Positions 1-6,100 of a stretch of DNA of 12,309 nucleotides are shown here, piece by piece. The stretch lies in NCBI GenBank assembly GCA_945919165.1, contig CAMEIZ010000042.1, positions 1-12,309 of the forward strand. Direction: 5' to 3'. Source of the DNA: an uncultured Traorella sp. GTDB lineage: Bacteria; Bacillota_I; Bacilli_A; Erysipelotrichales; Erysipelotrichaceae. The position numbers and the translations under genes were made by a program. The first letter of the stretch is position 1, and each line of letters opens with the position of its first letter. The notes beneath the pieces are model-generated. The model worked only from the letters and a program-made list of their open reading frames with translations. It searched no databases and was not told where the DNA came from.

Positions 1-12
1 CTTTTGGACTTG

Positions 13-44
13 TTTAATGCGATTCAAGGGTCGCATTAAGTTTT
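13..44 (+). terminator. Probable intrinsic terminator of the upstream gene
   Basis: Positions 14-22 (TTAATGCGA) pair perfectly with 31-39 (TCGCATTAA) around an 8-nt loop, and T13-G40 adds a wobble. A short T run (41-44) follows. The stem is stable but the U tract is short, so termination may be partial. In this gene order the upstream gene is normally nusG, but only a few bases of it could lie in the window. Confidence 0.5.
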
Positions 45-80
45 GCAATTAAGGATGTAATCAAAAAGTGGAAATAACAC

Positions 81-109
81 TTGATTTATGCAGAATATTG
101 TAGTAAAGT
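81..109 (+). promoter_or_regulatory. Weak sigma-A promoter candidate for rplK-rplA
   Basis: TTGATT (81-86) and TAAAGT (104-109) are separated by 17 bp, each matching the consensus at 4 of 6 positions. Transcription would start near 116, which would cut into the hairpin at 114-130, so the two assignments are partly in conflict. The operon may instead be read from upstream. Low confidence. Confidence 0.3.
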
Positions 110-113
110 AATG

Positions 114-134
114 GAGCACGAAAAGTGCTCTTTT
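114..134 (+). terminator. Terminator-like hairpin in the rplK leader
   Basis: GAGCAC (114-119) pairs with GTGCTC (125-130) around loop GAAAA, followed directly by TTTT (131-134). The shape is that of a short intrinsic terminator or attenuator. It lies about 75 bp before rplK, so it could end readthrough from upstream or act as an attenuator for rplK-rplA. The 6-bp stem suggests modest efficiency. Confidence 0.4.
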
Positions 135-178
135 ATGATGCGTGGAAGAATGACGCAACCATTCGTACCACTGCATAA
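133..178 (+). promoter_or_regulatory. Structured rplK leader, candidate L1 autoregulatory site
   Basis: TTATG (133-137) pairs with CATAA (174-178). Inside it GTGG (142-145) pairs with CCAC (168-171), leaving an asymmetric internal loop of ATGC against TG. At the tip GAATG (148-152) pairs with CATTC (160-164). In E. coli and methanogens, L1 represses its own operon by binding an rRNA-like structure in the leader or early mRNA: two helices flanking an asymmetric loop. The architecture and position fit. The identification as an L1 site is inference. Confidence 0.35.
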
Positions 179-204
179 GACAACAAATATAGGAGGTGTG
201 TCTT

Positions 205-624
205 GTGAGTAAAAAGAAAGTTGTGAAAGTAGCAAAACTGCAGTTCCCTGCAGGAGGAGCTAAACCAGGACCAGCATTAGCGAGTGCAGGTATCAATATG
301 CCTCAGTTCTGTTCAGCATTCAATGATGCAACAAGAGATCGTGCTGGTGATATGGTACCAGTAATTATTACTGCGTACGAAGACAAGAGTTTTGATTTTG
401 TGTTGAAAACAACACCTGCAGCAATCATGATTAAAAAAGCTGCAAAGATCAGCAAGGCTAGTGCTAATCAGAAACAGATCGCTGGAACAATTACAGTAGA
501 TCAGCTGAGAGAAATTGCTGAATACAAGATGCCGGACTTAAACGCCAATTCAGTAGAAGCTGCAATGAAGATTATTGCTGGAACTGCTCGTAATATGGGT
601 GTTAAGGTTGAAGGTTTGGAATAA
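205..624 (+). CDS. rplK: 50S ribosomal protein L11
   Basis: L11 binds the GTPase-associated centre of 23S rRNA (helices 43-44) at the base of the L7/L12 stalk and takes part in EF-G, release-factor and stringent-factor function. The protein shows an N-terminal VVKVAKLQFPAG strand, then PGPALASAGIN and FC..FN, and an RNA-binding C-terminal domain with IAGTITVDQLREIAEYKMPD and IAGTARNMGV. GTG at 205 is chosen as start because AGGAGGTG (191-198) lies 6 bases upstream. An in-frame GTG at 196 lies inside that ribosome binding site and is rejected. At 139 aa it is about normal length. Oddity: the loop usually reading ANPxPPVGPALG is AKPGPALA here, four residues shorter and lacking the two adjacent prolines near the thiostrepton site. 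rplA follows after 20 bp. Confidence 0.96.
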   Translation: MSKKKVVKVAKLQFPAGGAKPGPALASAGINMPQFCSAFNDATRDRAGDMVPVIITAYEDKSFDFVLKTTPAAIMIKKAAKISKASANQKQIAGTITVDQLREIAEYKMPDLNANSVEAAMKIIAGTARNMGVKVEGLE

Positions 625-644
625 GAAAGGCTCGGTAAAGTAAA

Positions 645-1325
645 ATGGCAAAAGTAGGAAAGAAATATTCAGAAGCTGCTAAATTAGTTGACCGCAGCAA
701 GACTTATACAATCGAAGAAGCTATCGCTTTAGTAAAAAAAGCAAGCTTCGAAAAATTCGATGCTTCTGTAGAAGTATCATATAACTTGAATGTAGACCCT
801 CGTCACGCTGATCAGCAGATCCGTGGTGCTATGGTTCTTCCTAATGGTACAGGACGTACTCAGAAGGTTTGCGTTATCGCAACAGGACCACAGGAACAGG
901 AAGCTAAGGATGCTGGTGCTGATTTTGTTGGCGGAAATGAAATCATCGATAAAATTTCTAAAGGATGGTTTGAATTTGATGTATTAGTTGCTATTCCTTC
1001 TATGATGGGGGCATTAGGGAAATTAGGACGTGTGTTAGGTCCTAAAGGATTAATGCCAAATCCTAAGACAGGAACTGTAACAATGGATGTGAAAAAAGCT
1101 GTTGAAGACATCAAGAAAGGTAAAGTTGAATACCGTGTTGACAAAGAAGGAAATATCAATATGTTAATTGGTAAAGTTTCTTTCGATGAAGAAAAACTGG
1201 TAGAAAACTTTAAAGCTATCAATGAAGTCATCAATCGTGCCCGTCCTGCTGCAGTAAAAGGAACTTATGTAAAGAATTGTACAATTTCTTCTACAATGGG
1301 TCCTGGAATCAAAGTTGCAGCTTAA
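645..1325 (+). CDS. rplA: 50S ribosomal protein L1
   Basis: L1 binds the mobile L1 stalk of 23S rRNA, helps release the E-site tRNA, and in many bacteria represses translation of its own operon. At 226 aa it is normal length. Diagnostic motifs are GAMVLPNGTGRTQKV near residue 66, the highly conserved LGRVLGPKGLMPNPKTGTVT near residues 127-146, and the C-terminal PAAVKGTYVK and STMGPGIKV. The start at 645 agrees with the family N terminus (MAKVGKKY). The ribosome binding site is weak and distant: AAAGG at 626-630 is 14 bases upstream. That suggests translational coupling to rplK, as described for the E. coli L11-L1 operon. A weak inverted repeat and the rplJ promoter follow the stop at once. 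Confidence 0.97.
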   Translation: MAKVGKKYSEAAKLVDRSKTYTIEEAIALVKKASFEKFDASVEVSYNLNVDPRHADQQIRGAMVLPNGTGRTQKVCVIATGPQEQEAKDAGADFVGGNEIIDKISKGWFEFDVLVAIPSMMGALGKLGRVLGPKGLMPNPKTGTVTMDVKKAVEDIKKGKVEYRVDKEGNINMLIGKVSFDEEKLVENFKAINEVINRARPAAVKGTYVKNCTISSTMGPGIKVAA

Positions 1326-1346
1326 TCTTGACATTACGTTAAGATT
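1324..1346 (+). repeat. Inverted repeat at the rplA stop, overlapping the rplJ promoter
   Basis: AATCTTGAC (1324-1332) pairs with GTTAAGATT (1338-1346), 9 bp with one G-U, loop ATTAC. It begins in the rplA stop codon and contains most of the -35 box of the next promoter. With no clean T tract after it, it is at best a weak terminator of rplK-rplA. It could also act as a DNA palindrome at the promoter. Confidence 0.45.
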
Positions 1347-1356
1347 CATTTAAAAT
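1328..1356 (+). promoter_or_regulatory. Strong sigma-A promoter for rplJ-rplL
   Basis: A perfect -35 TTGACA (1328-1333) and -10 TAAAAT (1351-1356; 5 of 6) are separated by the optimal 17 bp. The predicted start is near 1363. It sits three bases after the rplA stop and just before the L10 leader, so the leader RNA would be made from it. This gives rplJL, and through readthrough rpoBC, a promoter independent of rplK-rplA. Confidence 0.85.
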
Positions 1357-1371
1357 TTGATTGTTCTCAAT

Positions 1372-1475
1372 ATATACCATAGACAGCAACGGCCAGGTGC
1401 TTAATCATGTTGCCGAGGTAGAAAGAGTGATACATGATCTTTCAACTCACGCTGTCTTTAGCGTGAGTTTTATTT
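1372..1475 (+). promoter_or_regulatory. L10 ribosomal protein leader (L10-L12 autoregulatory RNA)
   Basis: The conserved core is visible: ACC (1376-1378), ATAGACAGCAAC, then GTTGCCGAGGT (1409-1419). GCAAC (1386-1390) pairs with GTTGC (1409-1413) and ACC with GGT (1417-1419). Such leaders upstream of rplJ in Bacillota bind the L10-L12 complex and cause transcription termination when L10 is in excess. GAAAG (1421-1425) and CTTTC (1439-1443) form a further stem, and an intrinsic terminator follows. AGACAGC (1381-1387) is exactly complementary to GCTGTCT (1451-1457) inside that terminator, giving a plausible antiterminator that excludes both the L10-binding stem and the terminator. Confidence 0.9.
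1444..1475 (+). terminator. Attenuator terminator of the L10 leader
   Basis: AACTCACGCT (1444-1453) pairs perfectly with AGCGTGAGTT (1460-1469) around loop GTCTTT, followed by TTATTT. This 10-bp stem lies about 50 bp before rplJ and is the expected regulated terminator: premature termination when L10-L12 binds the leader. Confidence 0.88.
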
Positions 1476-1520
1476 CTTAGGTTATATTGATTTCAATAGA
1501 GAAACAGGAGGTGTAAACAA

Positions 1521-2015
1521 ATGAACCAGGCAATCGTCGAATCAAAAAAGGCTATTGTTTCAGAAATTACTGAAAAGTTAAAAGAATCTGAATCAGCTGT
1601 AATCGTCGAATACCGTGGACTTACAGTAAAGGAAGTCACTGAGCTTCGCCGCGCTTTAAGAGATGAAAATGTTGAAATGAAAGTTTATAAAAACAAGCTT
1701 TCTCAGCGCGCAGCTACAGAAGCCGGATTTGAAGAACTGTGTGAAAACTTGACTGGACCAAATGCATTGGTATTCAGTAAAGATGCTACTGCACCAGCTC
1801 GTGTTTTAAGCAAATTTGCTAAAACTCATGATAAGCTTATTCTAAAAGCTGGTACAGTTGAAGGAAAGGTTGTAGATCTTGAAACATTGAAGACAATTTC
1901 TGCATTACCAAACCGCGAAGGTATGATTTCTATGCTGTTAAGCTGCTTGCAGTCACCAGTACGCAGTTTTGCATGTGTAGTAAAAGCCGTATCTGATTCA
2001 AAGGAATCTGAATAA
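1521..2015 (+). CDS. rplJ: 50S ribosomal protein L10
   Basis: L10 anchors L7/L12 dimers to the ribosome by binding 23S rRNA next to L11, and as a complex with L12 it represses its own synthesis through the leader upstream. The 164-aa protein is typical in length. Its N-terminal domain carries KAIVSEITEKLKESESAVIVEYRGLTV (residues 10-36), then ELRRALRDENVEMKVYKN, GPNALVF, and ISALPNREGMISMLLSCLQSP near residues 126-146. The C-terminal helix that binds L12 dimers follows. ATG at 1521 is preceded by the strong site AGGAGGTG (1506-1513). rplL follows after 25 bp with its own strong ribosome binding site, as expected for a protein needed in several copies per L10. Confidence 0.97.
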   Translation: MNQAIVESKKAIVSEITEKLKESESAVIVEYRGLTVKEVTELRRALRDENVEMKVYKNKLSQRAATEAGFEELCENLTGPNALVFSKDATAPARVLSKFAKTHDKLILKAGTVEGKVVDLETLKTISALPNREGMISMLLSCLQSPVRSFACVVKAVSDSKESE

Positions 2016-2040
2016 AAAAATTAAATAGGAGGAAAATAAA

Positions 2041-2409
2041 ATGGCAAAATTAACTAACGAAGAAGTAATCGCTTCTTTAAAAGAAATGACAATTTTAGAA
2101 TTAAACGACTTAATTAAAGCAATCGAAGAAGAATTCGGTGTGACTGCTGCTGCTCCAGTTGCTGTTGCTGCTGTTGCTGAAGCTGCTCCAGAAGGACCAA
2201 GTGAAGTAACTGTAACATTAACAGATATCGGTGCTACTAAAGTTGCTGTTATTAAGGCAGTTCGTGAAATCACTGGTTTAGGACTTGTTGAAGCTAAGGG
2301 ATTAGTTGACAAGTGCCCAAGTGCTATTAAGGAAAACATCAAACCAGAAGAAGCTGAAGAAATCAAGAAGAAATTAGTTGACGCTGGTGCAACTGTTGAA
2401 ATTAAATAG
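2041..2409 (+). CDS. rplL: 50S ribosomal protein L7/L12
   Basis: L7/L12 forms the flexible stalk that recruits and activates translational GTPases (EF-Tu, EF-G, IF2). The 122-aa protein has the standard layout: N-terminal dimerisation domain (about 1-35), an Ala/Val/Pro-rich hinge (about 36-52), and a C-terminal factor-binding domain with KVAVIKAVREITGLGLVEAK and an AEEIKKKLVDAGATVEIK end. AGGAGG at 2027-2032 lies 8 bases before the ATG. The usual FDV strand at the start of the C-terminal domain reads VTV, and the conserved KEGVSKEEAE stretch reads KENIKPEEAE. Both are modest departures that look lineage-specific. A small terminator-like hairpin follows the stop. Confidence 0.97.
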   Translation: MAKLTNEEVIASLKEMTILELNDLIKAIEEEFGVTAAAPVAVAAVAEAAPEGPSEVTVTLTDIGATKVAVIKAVREITGLGLVEAKGLVDKCPSAIKENIKPEEAEEIKKKLVDAGATVEIK

Positions 2410-2429
2410 TTTAACGAAAAACATTCAAT

Positions 2430-2452
2430 AAAAAGGCGATAAGCCTTTTTAT
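2430..2452 (+). terminator. Weak intrinsic terminator after rplL
   Basis: AAAAAGGC (2430-2437) pairs with GCCTTTTT (2443-2450) around GATAA. Only three G-C pairs close the loop, and the T tract forms the 3' arm. It probably trims transcription so that less mRNA reaches ybxB and rpoBC than rplJL, which fits the greater need for L12. Confidence 0.65.
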
Positions 2453-2472
2453 GTCTGGAAAGGTGGGACACT

Positions 2473-3069
2473 ATGAGTCATTACTTTACAGATAATCGTC
2501 AATTAGCTCAAAACCGAAAGGATTTATCTTTTCGGTTTTCGTGCTTTAATCTGACATTTATCAGCGATAATGGCGTCTTCTGCAAGGATAAGATTGATGA
2601 AGGTACCAAAGTTCTGCTGAATGTACTGCATGAAAATGAATTAGGAGATAAAATACTGGATGTTGGATGTGGATATGGAGTTGTGGGTATTACACTGAAA
2701 AAGTGTTTTCCGCAAAGCTATGTTGATATGGTTGAAATCAATCCCAGGGCAATTGAATTAGCCTTGCTGAATGCAAAGAAAAATGAATGTGATGTTCATA
2801 TTTTTGAAAGTGATGTTTATTCAAATGTGAATGATCGGGATTATTCAGCTATTGTAACAAATCCACCAATTCGAGCCGGAAAGAAAGTCATTTACAAGAT
2901 TTTTTCTGAAGCGCTGGAACATTTGCGAGTGGGTGGAACTTTATGGGTCGTAATACGCAAGTCGCATGGAGCTTTAAGCGCAATGCGGTTTATTGAAGAA
3001 AAATTCAATAACTGTGAAATCGTAAAAAGAGATAAAGGATATTTTGTGTTAAAATCAGTGAAGAAATAA
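2473..3069 (+). CDS. ybxB: RsmC-like class I SAM-dependent methyltransferase
   Basis: The protein belongs to the RsmC/RlmG-type family of rRNA guanine N2-methyltransferases. B. subtilis ybxB holds the same place between rplL and rpoB; the modified base is not established from this sequence. It starts MSHYFTDN, matching the family opening (HYF.EN), followed by FTISDNGVF-like residues 29-36. The SAM-binding motif I is ILDVGCGYGVVG (about 61-72), an acidic VEIN follows near residue 90, and the catalytic NPP motif is N130-P131-P132 (NPPIRAGK). At 198 aa it is a single-domain form, about half the length of E. coli RsmC, which has a duplicated domain. AAGGTGG upstream of ATG 2473 supports the start. 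Oddity: codons 13-23 encode a perfect terminator-like hairpin (2510-2539). Confidence 0.88.
   Translation: MSHYFTDNRQLAQNRKDLSFRFSCFNLTFISDNGVFCKDKIDEGTKVLLNVLHENELGDKILDVGCGYGVVGITLKKCFPQSYVDMVEINPRAIELALLNAKKNECDVHIFESDVYSNVNDRDYSAIVTNPPIRAGKKVIYKIFSEALEHLRVGGTLWVVIRKSHGALSAMRFIEEKFNNCEIVKRDKGYFVLKSVKK
2510..2541 (+). other. Strong hairpin inside the 5' coding end of ybxB
   Basis: AAAACCGAAAGG (2510-2521) pairs with CTTTTCGGTTTT (2528-2539): 12 bp with one G-U, loop ATTTAT. The 3' arm ends in TTTT. It resembles an intrinsic terminator and lies within the first 25 codons. It may be a second attenuation point between rplL and rpoB or may affect early translation. The structure is seen directly; the function is inferred. 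Confidence 0.6.
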
Positions 3070-3106
3070 TTGACAACTTGACACAAATAAGATAATATAA
3101 TAAATT
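3070..3106 (+). promoter_or_regulatory. Two overlapping sigma-A promoters for rpoB-rpoC
   Basis: Two perfect -35 boxes TTGACA lie 8 bp apart (3070-3075 and 3078-3083). Each has a 4-of-6 -10 box at exactly 17 bp: TAATAT (3093-3098) and TAAATT (3101-3106). A perfect TATAAT (3096-3101) lies between them but at poor spacing (20 or 12 bp). They begin one base after the ybxB stop and lie about 75-110 bp before rpoB, so rpoBC likely has its own promoter besides readthrough. Confidence 0.75.
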
Positions 3107-3134
3107 GCATAATAGTAAAAAAATATAATGGCAG

Positions 3135-3155
3135 AAGTGTCCCCAAGGGACACTT
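3135..3155 (+). promoter_or_regulatory. 9-bp hairpin in the rpoB leader
   Basis: AAGTGTCCC (3135-3143) pairs perfectly with GGGACACTT (3147-3155) around a CAA triloop. No T tract follows, so it is not an intrinsic terminator. It lies in the untranslated leader of rpoB and buries AAGGGA (3145-3150), the ribosome-binding-like sequence of an upstream in-frame ATG at 3159. It could stabilise the mRNA, bind a protein, or steer initiation to 3180. Confidence 0.7.
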
Positions 3156-3179
3156 GTCATGGTGAAAGGACGTGTGTAT

Positions 3180-6100
3180 ATGGAAGAAAAAAAGACTTAT
3201 AAAATCGTACCTTCAGGGAAGAAAGCCCAGCGTCGCAACTATTCAAAAGTCAGTGGAAGTTTGGATTTGCCGAATCTGGTAGAAATTCAGACAGACTCTT
3301 TTGAATGGTTTTTAAAAACAGGGATTGAAGAAGTTTTCAAAGAAATCTATCCAATCAGTAACTTTGGCGGAAATATCAAGCTGAATTACAAAGGTTATGA
3401 ATTTGAAAAGCCGAAATACACGGCTGAAGAATCTCAATATCGCGAATGTAATTACTGTGCTCCGCTAAAAGCAACTATGGAATTAGAGATTACGGATAAC
3501 AATACCGGTGAAGTGCTGAGTAAACAGGAAGATGTTTTCCTTGGCGATTTCCCAATGATGACTGAAACAGGAACTTTCATCATCAATGGTGCTGAACGTG
3601 TTATTGTATCCCAGATTGTACGTTCTCCTGGGGCTTATTTTGATAGTGGGTTCGAAGAAAAAACAGGAAAAGAAACTTACAGCTGTGAGTTGATCCCAAG
3701 CCGTGGAACCTGGTTAGAATTCTTTACAGAATCAAAGAAAAGTTCAGGTGGAAGACAGCTGACAGTCAGCATTGACAGAAAACGTAAAATCATGTCTACT
3801 GTCCTTTTCAAAGCCATTGGTATGGCATTGGATATGGATCGCAGTGATGATCCAATGGATACTAAACAGATGATGACTTTCTTAAATGCGTTAGGAAGAG
3901 ATACATCTTTTGAACTTCCAGAAATGGATGAAAACAGAGAATATCTTGCCATCTATCAGTTATTGTATGGTGCGTTCTTTGGAAAATATGAAGATATTGA
4001 AAATACACTCGTCAATGATAAAGTGAAGACAACTCAGGAAGCTTTGCTGTCAATTTATGAAAATCAAAGACCTGATGAAAATCCAATTCTGGATGGTTCT
4101 ATCAACCTGATGAATGCGAAATTCTTTGATCGCAGACGTTATGATCTGACAAAAGCAGGACGTTATAAATTAGGTAAGAAACTGAATGCTATCAATCGAA
4201 TTGAACACCACATGCTGGCTCATGATGTGATTGGTGCAGACGGTAAAGTGTTTATGAAAAAAGGCACTTTAATCAATCGTGATGAAAGAGAAATTTTAAA
4301 GCCTGAACTGAAGAAAGGAATTTATATCAAAGCATATCCTTTCAATCCATTATTTGTTCATGAAGATATCGTAACTGTAGAAACAAGCTGTAAGAGCGGT
4401 CTTTTAGGTCGTATTTTAGCTGGTGATGTTGAATGCAGCGAAGAAACATTCTATGAAGGTGACGTTATTACGGAACAAGTATTAGAAGTGCTGGTAAAAG
4501 AATTTGATCAGGTGAAGATTTATGCCGGTGTTGTAGCTCAGCCGGTAAAACTGACCAAAGAAAACATGAAAGCCGTTTTGAATTATGGACAGCGTTTATA
4601 TGAATTAGCCTCTGTAACAGATATGAAGGGGAACACAGTATTAGCTCAGGATGGCGGAAGATACTGTGAAGGCTTTATGCCAAAAGTTAAAGCAAGTGCT
4701 TTAAGCAGTGATCTATATGAAGAATTAGTAAACCGTGTTCATGAAGGTGAAGAATTAAGAGTATGGCTTGTAGGAGCTGCTATTCAGGAAGTAATGATTC
4801 TTGACAATAATGGACATGAACTGAAGATTGCCGGCAATGATCCATTTGCCAATAAGCACACCATTACTATTTCCGACATGTATGCTTTTTATGCCTATAT
4901 GTTGAATGTAATGGAAGGTGTCGGTGAAACAGATGACATTGATATGCTCGGTAATCGTCGTATTCGTTCAGTTGGAGAATTGATTCAGAATCAGTTTAGA
5001 ATCGGTCTTGCCAGAATGGAAAGAGTGGTTAAAGAAAGAATGTCTATTGCTGAGATTGAAACCCTGACTCCTAAAAAACTGACCAATATTCGTCCTTTGA
5101 CAGCAGCTATAAAAGAATTCTTTTCTTCAAGTCAGCTGTCTCAGTTTATGGATCAGCAGAATCCATTGGCAGAATTAACGAACAAACGACGTATTTCAGC
5201 TTTAGGACCTGGTGGTTTGAATCGAGATCGTGCTGGATTTGAAGTGCGTGACGTTCACTCTTCTCACTATGGTCGTATTTGTCCGATTGAAACACCTGAA
5301 GGACCAAACATTGGTTTGATCAACTATTTAACTTCATACGGAAAGATCAATGAATATGGGTTTATTCAGACCCCTTATCGTAAGGTTCTAAAGGATGGCA
5401 CGGTTCTTGAAGATGCAGTTTATTTGTCTGCTGATGAAGAACAGGATTACATTATTGCTCAGGCGAATGAGGTCATTGATAACAAGCTTGTCAATGAAAA
5501 AGTTGTCGCCAGATATCGTGGTGAAACGATTTTAGCCAATCGAGATCGTGTTGAATTAGCCGACGTTTCACCAAAACAGATTATTTCTATTGCTGCTGCC
5601 TGCATTCCATTCCTTGAAAATGATGACGCCAGCCGTGCCCTGATGGGTGCTAACATGCAGCGTCAGGCAGTGCCGCTGTTACGACCACATGCACCAATTA
5701 TCGGAACAGGTATGGAATACCGTGTTGCGAAAGACTCTGGAAGCTGTATTGTATGTAAAGAAGATGGTGTAGTTGAATATGTGGATGCTTCTCGCTTAGT
5801 TGTGGCTCAGGACAATGGTGAAAAACGCGAATATAAGATTCGTAAGTTTAATCCATCGAATGCTGGAACAAGTATTAACCAGGTTCCTATTGTCAATAAA
5901 GGCGAGAGAGTGGAAAAAGGAGATATTCTGGTTGATGGACCATCTATGGAAAATGGTGAATTAGCACTTGGACAGAATGTTACCATTGCTTACATGACAT
6001 GGAATGGATATAACTATGAAGATGCGATCATCATGTCTGAAAGATTAGTGCGTGATGATGTTTATACATCGATTCATATTGAAGAATATGAGATTGACTG

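Noticed and set aside
1..17. Possible last codons of an upstream nusG (reading FGLV then TAA at 15-17).
   Set aside because: Four residues cannot identify a protein. Gene order makes nusG likely, but other frames stay open at least as long.
196..204. An upstream GTG start for rplK adding MCL.
   Set aside because: This GTG is part of the AGGAGGTG ribosome binding site, so it cannot be served by it; GTG 205 has correct spacing and a normal L11 N terminus.
860..1234. Minus-strand open frame opposite rplA (124 codons).
   Set aside because: It lies wholly within a gene with perfect L1 motifs, has low-complexity Ser/Thr/Pro content and no ribosome binding site; it is a shadow of codon bias.
2161..2190. 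Repetitive GCTGTTGCTG pattern, possible tandem DNA repeat.
   Set aside because: It encodes the normal Ala/Val hinge of L7/L12; the repetition reflects codon choice.
1998..2471. Minus-strand open frame opposite rplL (157 codons).
   Set aside because: Its Ala/Thr-rich middle is the complement of the L7/L12 alanine hinge; no start signals or family resemblance.
3128..3202. A 24-codon upstream frame starting at ATG 3128 and overlapping the rpoB start.
   Set aside because: No ribosome binding site precedes it and half of its codons are set by the leader hairpin.
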